DNA of 14,980 nt from Pyrobaculum sp. (GTDB lineage Archaea > Thermoproteota > Thermoprotei > Thermoproteales > Thermoproteaceae), in assembly GCA_020833205.1 (NCBI GenBank), contig JAJHQT010000013.1:1-14980 (forward strand), read 5' to 3'. The stretch's first letter is position 1, and each line of letters starts with the position of its first letter. Below, piece by piece: positions 1 to 6,719 of the stretch. The position numbers and the translations under genes were made by a program. Below the pieces are notes generated by a model. The model ran no database searches, had not been told where the DNA came from, and worked only from the letters and a program-made list of their open reading frames with translations.

Positions 1-1949
1 TTCTCGACTTCTGCAACCTTTTCAGGCATGGCGTATGTGATGTACGTCCTGGCGAGTTCCTTCACCACGTCCATCTTGTTCAACACACCTACCAGCCTCC
101 CCTTCTCATCTAACACAGGCACTACCCCTTGTTCGAATAACTTGTCAACCACCTTCTTGACGTCTGCATCTGCAGTGGTAGTGTATTCTATAGGCCTCAT
201 TACGTCATAAGCCATTAGTGTGCTGACCTTTGAATACCTCAGTTTTTCAAGCCCCGACGTAGCTACTCGGCGTATGCCAGATTTTGTGAAAAACACGAGC
301 CTCTCTCCTCTTAACTTCTCCTCTATCGGCCTCAGCGAGAGGTCATCCACGTTGATGACCCCCTTTAGCTCGTTGCCCTCCGTAACCACTACGCCGTCTA
401 GCTCATAGGCGTTAATCTTTTTAATCACAGAGGCAAGACTACTGAAGAGGTTTGTTGCCGCTACGCCAGCTGGCGTCATTAACTCGCCTACCTTCACGTC
501 TCTACCGCGTTCTTTAAACGCCTTGAGGAGCTCGTCCTTTGTGACCACGCCTATCGGCGTGTTAGCTTCGTCTACTACCACCACGTAATCGCTACCCGCC
601 GCCAACATTTTATACGCAATCTCTTCGACGGTTGCGTCAAGCCCAGCGGTTGGATATTGAGTCTTCATGATCTCCCCCGCCGTGCCTTCCTCCACCATTA
701 TTTTGACTCTCTCGCCCAGCATCGTTTGTTCCTTCAGCGCCAGCAACTTCCCCTTTTGTCTCTTCCAGTAGCCCAGCGACTTCTCTGCAATGTATGTTAT
801 AAAGTCGCGTCTGGTAACGAAACCGACTACCTTCCCCTCGTCGTCTACTACCGCAAGGATAGTGGTGCCGTTTTTTAAGAACATCTTGCGTATTCTCGAC
901 AATGTGTCTCTTACGTTCACGGCCGGAATATCTACAGTCATGACGTCTCTAGCTCTTAGGCCGGTCACGTGTTTAGAGGGCCTCAACCTCACGACGGCTT
1001 CTAACGTAGGTTTCTCAACTCTCTCCTCTACGGCTCTCTTAACCTCCACATCCTCCCGGCCCTCCTTGGGGCCGTAGAGATAGGCATGGAAGACGTCCCA
1101 AGCCGTCACCGCGCCTATGACTTTCCCCTCATTATTCACCACAGGGACCAGGTACATGCCGCTTGTCACCATGTACCTCGCCACGTCGTCTATGGACGTC
1201 TCTGGCGTCGCCGTTGCCACGCCTCTAAACATAACCCTCCACACCCTAGCCACTCCGACGTGTTTGCTCTCCCCCCTCGCGACGCGGGTGCCAAACAGCG
1301 GCCTCGGCTCGCCGGCGCCTTTATACCACCTCCGCTTCTTTATGAAATCCCACACGGTCAAGAGCCCAGCTACTCCCCCCTCTCTGTTAAGCACGACGAA
1401 CCCGTCCACCTCGCCGCCCACAAGCTTCTTGAATACCTTAGAGACTCTCTCTATGGCCTTTACAAAACCTGCTCTCGTCTTTTTCTCGTCCAGCGGCGTG
1501 TACACCGCGGCGACTGACTTAGCCTTGGGCTCTCTCAATAGGAGGGCCGAAAGGAGGCCTCTCAAAGTCACCACACCTACGTATTTACCCTCCTCGTCCA
1601 CCACCAAGACGCCCCACTTGGCCTCGCTGGTTAGGATCTCGATAACGTTTTCAATTTTCCAACTCTCCTTTACGATCAAAGGCGGGTTGACAAACTCGCC
1701 CACCTTGGTCTCCAGCTTTTTGCTTTTGAGGAGCAACGCCGTGTGGGGATAGACCACGCCTACCACCTCCTCTGAGAATACAGACTTGAAGACCGGCACG
1801 ACGTCTACCGGAAACTTCCTGAGATATGCGGCAAGCATCTCAAGCGTGGTGTTCACCGTAACCCTAAACGGAGGGTGCTCGACGACGTCTTTTACATACT
1901 GTGGGATCGTCTTTTCAACCGCTTTCTCAATCTCTTCTCTTTTTAGCAC
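1..1949 (-). CDS. Protein with eight CBS motifs, 3' end outside the window
   Basis: About 649 residues are visible, and the C-terminus lies beyond the window edge. I translated this gene by hand from the minus strand. It consists almost wholly of CBS motifs, at about residues 22-75, 82-142, 143-205, 237-297, 332-392, 424-482, 483-545 and 580-640. Most show the typical V/I-M-x start and a VVVDEEGKxVGVVT-like strand pair (for example LAVVDDEGKVVGFVT in motif 5). Eight motifs would form four Bateman modules, which in known proteins bind AMP, ATP, SAM or metal ions and regulate a partner. I see no catalytic, transporter or DNA-binding domain in the visible part, so the effector is a separate protein or lies downstream. 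The start is GTG at 1949: an in-frame stop lies five codons upstream with no ATG, GTG or TTG between, and a TATA-like box is centred about 25 bases before it. The target is unknown. Confidence 0.88.
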   Translation of the reverse strand, partial: MLKREEIEKAVEKTIPQYVKDVVEHPPFRVTVNTTLEMLAAYLRKFPVDVVPVFKSVFSEEVVGVVYPHTALLLKSKKLETKVGEFVNPPLIVKESWKIENVIEILTSEAKWGVLVVDEEGKYVGVVTLRGLLSALLLREPKAKSVAAVYTPLDEKKTRAGFVKAIERVSKVFKKLVGGEVDGFVVLNREGGVAGLLTVWDFIKKRRWYKGAGEPRPLFGTRVARGESKHVGVARVWRVMFRGVATATPETSIDDVARYMVTSGMYLVPVVNNEGKVIGAVTAWDVFHAYLYGPKEGREDVEVKRAVEERVEKPTLEAVVRLRPSKHVTGLRARDVMTVDIPAVNVRDTLSRIRKMFLKNGTTILAVVDDEGKVVGFVTRRDFITYIAEKSLGYWKRQKGKLLALKEQTMLGERVKIMVEEGTAGEIMKTQYPTAGLDATVEEIAYKMLAAGSDYVVVVDEANTPIGVVTKDELLKAFKERGRDVKVGELMTPAGVAATNLFSSLASVIKKINAYELDGVVVTEGNELKGVINVDDLSLRPIEEKLRGERLVFFTKSGIRRVATSGLEKLRYSKVSTLMAYDVMRPIEYTTTADADVKKVVDKLFEQGVVPVLDEKGRLVGVLNKMDVVKELARTYITYAMPEKVAEVE

Positions 1950-1967
1950 ACAAATTATTATTCATTA

Positions 1968-1980
1968 TTTTTTAAAAATT
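1968..1980 (-). promoter_or_regulatory. TATA-like promoter of the eight-CBS gene
   Basis: On the minus strand a run of T then A (TTTTTAAAAAA) is centred about 25 bases before the GTG start at 1949. This spacing predicts a leaderless transcript. The box overlaps the stop codon of the upstream membrane protein gene, so the CBS gene can be transcribed independently of it. Confidence 0.55.
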
Positions 1981-3186
1981 ATCTGAGAAGTACATGCCGT
2001 CTAGGTAGGCGAGAAATCTGCCAGCACCAACCTCGACCTTGCCTTCAGGCGTTTCTAACTGGGCAGGTCCCGCCGCTATGAAGTTGCCTCTCGGCGTACT
2101 GGATATGAAGAAGACCGTCAGCCCTAGGTCGTTAGCGGCCGTGACCACGTCGCCTCTATCTGTTAAGATGGGCGCGTTCTTTAAGTATGCGTATAGCAGA
2201 GAGTCTGCGACGCCTAAATCGCCTGGCAGCGCGCTTTTAACAAGACCTGTAGGCTCCTCTCCGTCCTCCCAAAGCTCGACCGCGGGCCTTAACCATGGAT
2301 ATCTCAAGGCCCAACTCAACGCCTCTTCTTTTGATCCACGAGTTAAGAGATCTTTCAAAAACGCCGCCTGCTCGCCGGTTAGCTTAAACACCGACGCCAA
2401 CACTGAGGCGGCTACGTCGGGGCGCGTCTTGGTTATCGACGTCAGCCTGGCACGGGTAGCCTCTGCGCCTCCCACGACGACTACGGTGTTGAAGTACTTA
2501 GCCACAATCTTGGCCGCGACTTGGGGAGGCGCCGCGACGTGGATGAGACCTTTGAAATCCTCGGCTGAGGGCTCAGGCAGATATCTATCTACGGTTCCCA
2601 CAGCCCTGAGGAAATCCTCCTTGCCCACAGCCCGACAGATGCCGAAGACGCATTTGATGTATCTACCGCCTAGCTTGAGCCAGGCGTAAGAGAGGTCTAC
2701 ACCCCCCTTCTCAAACACGCATACGACCCCCAGCGCTGGGATAAAGGCTAGGTCTTCTCCCTCGGGCAATGCACCGGCCCTTTGACATATATAGCCGCAC
2801 GCCGGCGCTTTATACGCCACAAACGCCGCCGCGGCCGTTGCGACAAGCACAAGAGGCTTCAACGGAACGTCAAGAGAGAGACCTATCGAGAACAACGAAA
2901 CCACCCGAGAGACGCGCGGCGCGGCTGGGGCCAGGTAGAGGGCGGCGGCACTCATCGCCATGAGTGTCGCCTTCGCTACGCCAGCGTATGGCGACAAAAG
3001 GGAGGTCACAACCCCAGTCAATGCGGCTAGCGGCGTGTAAAGCTCGCAACCGAGTAGCCGACGCCATAGGGCTAGATACGCCGCGACGTGGCGTCTGGCT
3101 AAGTAAAGAGCCGCCGTAACTACGCCTAACGCCGGATTTATTACAAACGCCGCCGCAAGCAGTACCGCCACTAAAACGCGCCGCAT
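1972..3186 (-). CDS. Predicted membrane protein with large soluble C-terminal domain, function unknown
   Basis: 404 residues from ATG at 3186. The N-terminal 130 residues are very hydrophobic and Ala/Val/Leu-rich, with about three to four membrane segments (about residues 4-29, 49-88 and 96-126). A soluble region of about 275 residues follows, starting with a cysteine-containing stretch (PACGYICQRAG, then CVFEKGG and KCVFGICRA). The end contains an AYLKNAPILTDRG segment that faintly recalls the C-terminal half of PIN-like folds, too weak to call. I do not recognise the family. An ATG four codons further upstream (3198) is possible, but the TATA-like box at 3206-3214 sits 24 bases before 3186, as expected for a leaderless transcript. 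The gene lies head-to-head with the YchF GTPase and directly upstream of the eight-CBS gene, which has its own promoter, so a functional link is only a guess. Confidence 0.72.
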   Translation of the reverse strand: MRRVLVAVLLAAAFVINPALGVVTAALYLARRHVAAYLALWRRLLGCELYTPLAALTGVVTSLLSPYAGVAKATLMAMSAAALYLAPAAPRVSRVVSLFSIGLSLDVPLKPLVLVATAAAAFVAYKAPACGYICQRAGALPEGEDLAFIPALGVVCVFEKGGVDLSYAWLKLGGRYIKCVFGICRAVGKEDFLRAVGTVDRYLPEPSAEDFKGLIHVAAPPQVAAKIVAKYFNTVVVVGGAEATRARLTSITKTRPDVAASVLASVFKLTGEQAAFLKDLLTRGSKEEALSWALRYPWLRPAVELWEDGEEPTGLVKSALPGDLGVADSLLYAYLKNAPILTDRGDVVTAANDLGLTVFFISSTPRGNFIAAGPAQLETPEGKVEVGAGRFLAYLDGMYFSDNF

Positions 3187-3195
3187 TTTTAAAAA
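3186..3195 (+). promoter_or_regulatory. TATA-like promoter of the YchF gene
   Basis: TTTTTAAAAA is centred about 25 bases before the GTG at 3216, predicting a leaderless mRNA. It overlaps the first codon of the divergent membrane protein gene. Confidence 0.55.
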
Positions 3196-3205
3196 CACAG
3201 CCCTG

Positions 3206-3214
3206 AAATATATG
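3206..3214 (-). promoter_or_regulatory. TATA-like promoter of the membrane protein gene
   Basis: The minus strand reads CATATATTT, centred 24 bases before the ATG at 3186. It lies just upstream of, and nearly touches, the start codon of the divergent GTPase gene at 3216. Confidence 0.5.
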
Positions 3215-3215
3215 T

Positions 3216-4421
3216 GTGGTAGCCCAGAGCAGAGTACAGATAGGAGTTGTGGGCAAACCCAACGCCGGCAAGTCCACCTTCTTCGCCGCCGCTACGTTAA
3301 AAGACGTGAAGATCTCCCCCACCCCCTTCACCACCATAGACCCCAACGTGGGCGTGGGGTACGTGAGAATCGATGGATGTCCCTGCGCCCAAGTCCGCTG
3401 CAACCCCAGAAGCTACACCGTCGTCGAGGGCATCTGCTTCGCCCCGGTGGAGCTCATAGACGTGGCGGGGCTGGTCCCGGGGGCTTGGCAGGGCAGGGGG
3501 CTCGGCAACCAGTTTCTCGACCACCTCAGAAGGGCGCCCGTCTTGATACATGTGGTAGACGCCTCCGGCTCCACAGACGAAGAGGGGAGACTCGTGAAGC
3601 CCGGCACCCACGACCCCGCAGTCGACGTCCAGTTTCTAGAAAGAGAGATCGACATGTGGATAGCCTCTATACTACGCAGAGACTGGGACAGAGTGGTCAG
3701 ATTTGTAGAGTTCAGCAAGAGGGACTTGGTGGAGGTCTTGATGGAGAAGCTGGCTGGGCTCGGCATGGGGCGGGCGCAGGTGGAAAAGGCCCTGGCCGAC
3801 GCAGACTTGACCAAACGCCCGCCCAGCAAGTGGAGCGAGGAGGATCTCTACAGATTTAGCCACCTAGCCAGGGCCTACAGCAAGCCGATTGTCATAGCCG
3901 CAAATAAGATAGATCTGCCCGAGGGCGAAGAGGGCTACAGAAGACTGAGGCAAGCCTATCCAGACCGCATAATAGTGCCCACCTCCGCCGAGGCGGAGCT
4001 GGCTCTCCGCCGCGCCGCCGCCAAGGGACTTATCAAATACAAACCCGGCGACCCCAGCTTCGAAATCCTTGGCGAATTGACTCCTCAACAGAGGGCCGTC
4101 TTAGACAAAATAGCTGAGCTCATGAAGAAGTGGGGAGGCACCGGAGTAACCAAGGCCATAAATCTGGCCGTGTTTGACGCGCTTAAATACGTGGTGGTGT
4201 ACCCAGTGGAGGACGAGAGGAGGCTTAGCGATAAAAACGGCAACGTGCTCCCCGACCTACTGCTGGTGCCGCATACGTATACAGCCAGAGATGTGGCTTA
4301 TGCCATACATACAGAACTTGGGGAGAGGTTTGTGTCCGCAATAGATGTAAAAACTGGCAGAAGACTGGCCTCGGACGAACCCGTCGCGAATGGGGTTATC
4401 CTTAAGATCTTGGCTAGGTAA
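3216..4421 (+). CDS. ychF: YchF/OLA1-type GTPase, archaeal form
   Basis: 401 residues, close to the usual archaeal YchF length. This TRAFAC-class P-loop protein is ribosome-associated in bacteria and eukaryotes. Visible motifs: G1 GKPNAGKS at residues 13-20, the switch I TT around residues 39-40, G3 DVAGLVPGA at 82-90, G4 NKID at 230-233 and G5 SAE at 257-259, then a helical region and a C-terminal TGS domain from about 322. The NKxD motif predicts guanine specificity, unlike the bacterial and human members that use NxxE and prefer ATP. A CPCAQVRCNP cluster at residues 55-64 follows switch I. The GTG at 3216 is chosen because the TATA box lies about 25 bases upstream and the P-loop then has the usual short lead. 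The 3' end overlaps the convergent HTH gene by 8 bases. Confidence 0.95.
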   Translation: MVAQSRVQIGVVGKPNAGKSTFFAAATLKDVKISPTPFTTIDPNVGVGYVRIDGCPCAQVRCNPRSYTVVEGICFAPVELIDVAGLVPGAWQGRGLGNQFLDHLRRAPVLIHVVDASGSTDEEGRLVKPGTHDPAVDVQFLEREIDMWIASILRRDWDRVVRFVEFSKRDLVEVLMEKLAGLGMGRAQVEKALADADLTKRPPSKWSEEDLYRFSHLARAYSKPIVIAANKIDLPEGEEGYRRLRQAYPDRIIVPTSAEAELALRRAAAKGLIKYKPGDPSFEILGELTPQQRAVLDKIAELMKKWGGTGVTKAINLAVFDALKYVVVYPVEDERRLSDKNGNVLPDLLLVPHTYTARDVAYAIHTELGERFVSAIDVKTGRRLASDEPVANGVILKILAR

Positions 4422-4884
4422 CTTTATTCCTGAGCAACGAGATCCAGATGTTGCGTCTCAGCGCCTCCGGCATGTGGCCATTGCGGTCTTCCTCTACATG
4501 AGTGCCGTCTTGCCGAGCAGTCGCCGGGACTGCGTCTGGAGAGCCTTTGTTCTGTCTCTTCAGGAGAGATAACACCTCGTCGAGTTTGCTCAAAACCACG
4601 CCGTAAAGGTCTTGCACCACCACCGCCGCCCTATCTGCCACAATAGACACGGAGGAGGACACGGGACTTGTGGAGTATGTATACACCGAAGTGACGAAGA
4701 CGTAGTGATGGGGGGTCTCTAGGCTTGGCATGTCGACAATCTCCGCGGCTTTACGCGCCTTTGAAAGAGCTTTATACACCGTGTTTATAGAAATTCCGAG
4801 TCTCTCAGCTATCTCCCTAGGCCTCAGACCACGGGCGTACATCTCAGCCACCCTCCTCTCAGTCTCCGTAAGCCTCATCGACAT
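4414..4884 (-). CDS. Small helix-turn-helix protein (sigma-70 region 4/LuxR-like HTH)
   Basis: 156 residues. Residues 4-48 form a clear tetra-helical HTH: LTETERRVAEMYARGL, then PREIAERLGIS as helix 2 and turn, then INTVYKALSKARKAAE as recognition helix. This fold is used by LuxR, sigma region 4 and several archaeal regulators. The middle part (about 59-110) alternates strands and a helix (YVFVTSVYTYS, SVSIVADRAAVVVQDLYGVV) and could be a small dimerisation or sensing domain; I do not recognise it. The tail is polar and probably flexible. It is the second gene after the HIT gene, 24 bases downstream, with a Shine-Dalgarno-like AGGTGGG six bases before the ATG at 4884. A second ATG two codons in (4878) would suit a leaderless transcript from TATTATTA at about 4902. 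Its stop lies within the convergent YchF gene. Confidence 0.8.
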   Translation of the reverse strand: MSMRLTETERRVAEMYARGLRPREIAERLGISINTVYKALSKARKAAEIVDMPSLETPHHYVFVTSVYTYSTSPVSSSVSIVADRAAVVVQDLYGVVLSKLDEVLSLLKRQNKGSPDAVPATARQDGTHVEEDRNGHMPEALRRNIWISLLRNKVT

Positions 4885-4890
4885 ATTAGA

Positions 4891-4897
4891 CCCACCT
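4891..4897 (-). promoter_or_regulatory. Shine-Dalgarno-like site before the HTH gene
   Basis: The minus strand reads AGGTGGG, six bases before the ATG at 4884. This fits translation as the second gene of a HIT-HTH transcript and supports the first of two nearby ATG codons. Confidence 0.45.
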
Positions 4898-4908
4898 AAT
4901 AATAGCCG

Positions 4909-5322
4909 TTAGTGAAAATATTTAGGTAATACGCTTCGGAGCTTTTCCACGACCTCTTTAGCCACCTCTTCTCTTAACTCCTCTTTACCGTGCCAAATCA
5001 AGCTGCCTCCCCACCGCGGGATTACGTGGATATGCATGTGAAACACCATCTGTCCAGCCTCACGGCCAGCGTTGGTCACGACGTTGACCGCAGGTGCCCC
5101 CAGTTCGCGCCAGGCCTTGGCAAGCCTAGTGGCTATCTCAAAACTCTTCACAGACTTTTCCAACGGAGCATCTAAGATATTCACATAATGCTCCTTAGAG
5201 ACAACCAACAGATGACCATATGACGCCGGGTATTTGTCGAGGATTACCACAAACTCGTCATCTTCGTAGACTTTCCAAGCCGGCGCCTCGCCGCGCACAA
5301 TCCTACAGAATACGCAATCCAT
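4909..5322 (-). CDS. HIT family nucleotide-binding hydrolase
   Basis: 137 residues, the usual size of a one-domain HIT protein. The signature histidine triad is HMHIH at residues 95-99 followed by VIPRW, with the central histidine (97) expected to form the nucleotidyl intermediate. The N-terminus has CVFC at residues 3-6, the cysteine pair that binds zinc together with histidines in many Hint/Fhit-like proteins, then a GHLLVVSKEHY strand-helix typical of the family. HIT proteins hydrolyse AMP-lysine or AMP-conjugates, dinucleoside polyphosphates or adenylated intermediates; the substrate here cannot be told. The ATG at 5322 has a TATA-like box 24-25 bases upstream (leaderless). An HTH gene follows 24 bases downstream on the same strand. 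Confidence 0.93.
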   Translation of the reverse strand: MDCVFCRIVRGEAPAWKVYEDDEFVVILDKYPASYGHLLVVSKEHYVNILDAPLEKSVKSFEIATRLAKAWRELGAPAVNVVTNAGREAGQMVFHMHIHVIPRWGGSLIWHGKEELREEVAKEVVEKLRSVLPKYFH

Positions 5323-5342
5323 TGCCTAGGGAAAGAAAAGCA

Positions 5343-5350
5343 TTTAAAAA
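5343..5350 (-). promoter_or_regulatory. TATA-like promoter of the HIT gene
   Basis: The minus strand reads TTTTTAAA, centred about 24-25 bases before the ATG at 5322. It implies a leaderless mRNA and a promoter for the HIT-HTH pair. Confidence 0.55.
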
Positions 5351-5440
5351 GAATTATACCTACTAGACGGGTGGGGAGTCTGGAGATGCCCGAGGGGGCA
5401 GCTGTGAAATGGCTCCCTGCCGCGGGGTTCACACACCGCC
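5351..5440. other. Intergenic stretch with nested inverted repeats, possible structured RNA
   Basis: The 118 bases between the HIT and pyrH genes hold no convincing reading frame. On the plus strand GGCAG (5397-5401) can pair with CTGCC (5417-5421), and inside it AGC (5400-5402) with GCT (5412-5414). Alternatively TGTGAA (5403-5408) can pair with TTCACA (5428-5433), which would make a pseudoknot or a switch. A/T-rich TATA-like elements at about 5343-5359 could drive a plus-strand RNA starting near 5373-5381. It could equally be the 3' untranslated region of pyrH on the minus strand. I see no C/D boxes and no good tRNA fold. Confidence 0.25.
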
Positions 5441-6094
5441 TCAACACGTGATCTTGCTACCGGGGTTCTCCCCCTTTGCAACGGCTTCGAGAAGCTCAGG
5501 CCGCCTCCCGTCGAAGACGTAGGTTGTGATGCAGTTCCTCCTTAGGATCGAAAGACTCCACAAATCCATCAGCTCATAACCGCCTGGTAGAGATGAGGAA
5601 CGTAGAATTTTCTCAAACTCGTCGTAAGTCAACTCAGGTAGCCTCTTGGCGTCGGGGTTTTTCCTGGGGTCGTCGCTATAAACTGCGTCTATATTCGCCG
5701 CGTTGAGCAAAATAGGCGAGCCCACCGCCTCGGCCACCAACGCAGCCACTGTGGCTGTGGATTGGCCAGGCTGGAAGCCGCCGGTGACCACCACTGGGTA
5801 ACGCCGCCAAGCCTCTAGAAACTCCTCTATGTTGGTGGGGACTCTGGGATATGCGTTGTCTAGGAGTGAAATTAGGAGCAACGCGTTTAGGCGGCTGGCG
5901 TAGATGCCTAGGAGATCTTGGAACGTGTTCGAGGCCCCTCCCCTCTTGGCCACCGTTATGTATCTCCGGGCGACCTCTCCGCCTCCCGCAATTATTCCAA
6001 CTTTCTCACTACGCCTCTTGACGACTTGGGAGTATTTCAAAACTAGCGACTCGTCGTCGAATATCCGGCCGGATAGCTTAACTACTAACACCAT
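5441..6094 (-). CDS. pyrH: UMP kinase, archaeal type
   Basis: 217 residues, the length of archaeal UMP kinases of the amino acid kinase superfamily. It phosphorylates UMP to UDP with ATP in cytoplasmic pyrimidine nucleotide synthesis. The start VVKLSGRIF carries the N-terminal lysine-glycine phosphate-binding strand. GIIAGGGEVARRYI (about 33-46) is the glycine-rich loop, VVVTGGFQPGQSTATVAAL (about 100-118) the UMP-binding and catalytic region, and NAANIDAVYSDDPRKNPDA (about 131-149) the conserved nucleotide-binding segment. The ATG at 6094 overlaps the end of the upstream gene by 17 bases, so the two are probably cotranscribed and translationally coupled. No good Shine-Dalgarno site precedes it. 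Confidence 0.95.
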   Translation of the reverse strand: MVLVVKLSGRIFDDESLVLKYSQVVKRRSEKVGIIAGGGEVARRYITVAKRGGASNTFQDLLGIYASRLNALLLISLLDNAYPRVPTNIEEFLEAWRRYPVVVTGGFQPGQSTATVAALVAEAVGSPILLNAANIDAVYSDDPRKNPDAKRLPELTYDEFEKILRSSSLPGGYELMDLWSLSILRRNCITTYVFDGRRPELLEAVAKGENPGSKITC

Positions 6095-6596
6095 GGCTCA
6101 GATACGACGAAATCCCTTTCTTTACGCCATCTACCACATGAGGCGGGGCGTCGCCGAAATCTATCTCTGGATTTCTACCTAGACAAACATATTTAAATTT
6201 TTCAAAATTTCTTTGTACGACTTCTATTAAATATCTGTCTTCATATTTATAAAGACTCTCGATAAGTGCGTGATCAGAACAGTCGTTAGCGATCCAAGCG
6301 GCCCGCGACTTGGCCTTGGAGACTTCGCTTAATAAAGTATCTACATCAACCTCTCTGCCAAACAACAACGCCTTGATCTCTCGACGGCCTAGAAATTTCT
6401 TCTGTACCTTCACCGCAACGGGACCGAACACGCCCTCGCGGCCCTCCGAGATCGCGGCCGTCACCTCATCCGCGACTTTTGCAAGCTCCAGATCCTTTGC
6501 ATGTATTTCTTTAAGTCTCTCACATTCACAGACTCTTTTCACAAAATCTAACACCGCATCTGCAATAATTCCAGTTACCACATCTTGTGCATGCAC
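6078..6596 (-). CDS. Conserved-looking protein of unknown function, upstream partner of pyrH
   Basis: 172 residues, probably soluble and mostly helical, rich in Lys, Glu and Val, with no membrane segment. Cysteines occur at 23, 25, 106 and 138 (CEC pair near the N-terminus). I do not recognise the family. It starts with GTG at 6596, and the TATA-like box at 6617-6624 is centred about 24 bases upstream, so the transcript should be leaderless. The last 17 bases overlap pyrH, whose only visible promoter is this one, so this gene heads a two-gene operon. The stretch around 6185-6250 is noticeably richer in A and T than its surroundings. Coding status is supported by the open frame, promoter placement and overlap, but no function can be offered. 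Confidence 0.72.
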   Translation of the reverse strand: MHAQDVVTGIIADAVLDFVKRVCECERLKEIHAKDLELAKVADEVTAAISEGREGVFGPVAVKVQKKFLGRREIKALLFGREVDVDTLLSEVSKAKSRAAWIANDCSDHALIESLYKYEDRYLIEVVQRNFEKFKYVCLGRNPEIDFGDAPPHVVDGVKKGISSYLSHGVSS

Positions 6597-6616
6597 ACGT
6601 CTAAGACGCCGGGGGG

Positions 6617-6624
6617 TTAAAAAA
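6617..6624 (-). promoter_or_regulatory. TATA-like promoter of the unknown gene-pyrH operon
   Basis: The minus strand reads TTTTTTAA, about 24 bases before the GTG at 6596. It diverges from the sRNA promoter that starts 12 bases further on. Confidence 0.55.
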
Positions 6625-6635
6625 CGTTGGGCTCA

Positions 6636-6645
6636 AGATATATAT
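6636..6645 (+). promoter_or_regulatory. TATA-like promoter of the C/D box sRNA
   Basis: AGATATATAT is centred at about 6641. A start 26 bases downstream falls at about 6667, two bases before the box C of the predicted sRNA. No protein start lies there on the plus strand, so the placement fits an RNA gene. Confidence 0.55.
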
Positions 6646-6666
6646 GACCCATCGTCGTCAACGCAT

Positions 6667-6719
6667 AGGTGACGAGTCCAGGCTAGCTGAGAGGTGACGA
6701 TGGATCTAAACTCCGACTA
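6667..6719 (+). ncRNA. C/D box small RNA (predicted 2'-O-methylation guide)
   Basis: The boxes come in the right order and spacing for an archaeal C/D sRNA. Box C GTGACGA is at 6669-6675, an 11-base guide at 6676-6686, box D' CTGA at 6687-6690, a 3-base spacer, box C' GTGACGA at 6694-6700, a 12-base guide at 6701-6712 and a box D-like CCGA at 6713-6716. The boxes C and C' are identical to each other but carry one change from RUGAUGA, and the last box has one change from CUGA. By the N+5 rule the D' guide would direct methylation of the fifth base of CUAGCCUGGAC, and the D guide the fifth base of AGUUUAGAUCCA. I could not check these against rRNA or tRNA. The 3' end is antisense to the serS stop region. 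The well-placed TATA box raises confidence; the imperfect box D lowers it. Confidence 0.68.

Noticed and set aside
1117..1752. Long plus-strand frame (211 codons) opposite the eight-CBS gene
   Set aside because: It lies antisense to a well-conserved CBS reading frame, and its sequence is low in complexity (Ser/Thr/Leu-rich). It is a shadow of the real gene.
1972..2200. PIN nuclease domain at the end of the membrane protein
   Set aside because: Only a vague AxxxxAPILTDRGD-like resemblance; the other acidic residues of a PIN active site cannot be identified.
2039..2689. Plus-strand frame of 216 codons opposite the membrane protein gene
   Set aside because: Antisense shadow without a promoter or ribosome site; the minus-strand frame has membrane segments and a placed TATA box.
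3212..3859. Plus-strand frame of 215 codons in another frame of the GTPase gene
   Set aside because: Arg/Gly/His-rich out-of-frame translation of YchF, whose GTPase motifs are in the other frame.
5420..5440. tRNA-like T-loop (GGTTCACAC)
   Set aside because: The base after TTCA is C where A is required, the stem is unconvincing, and no anticodon or acceptor arms can be drawn around it.
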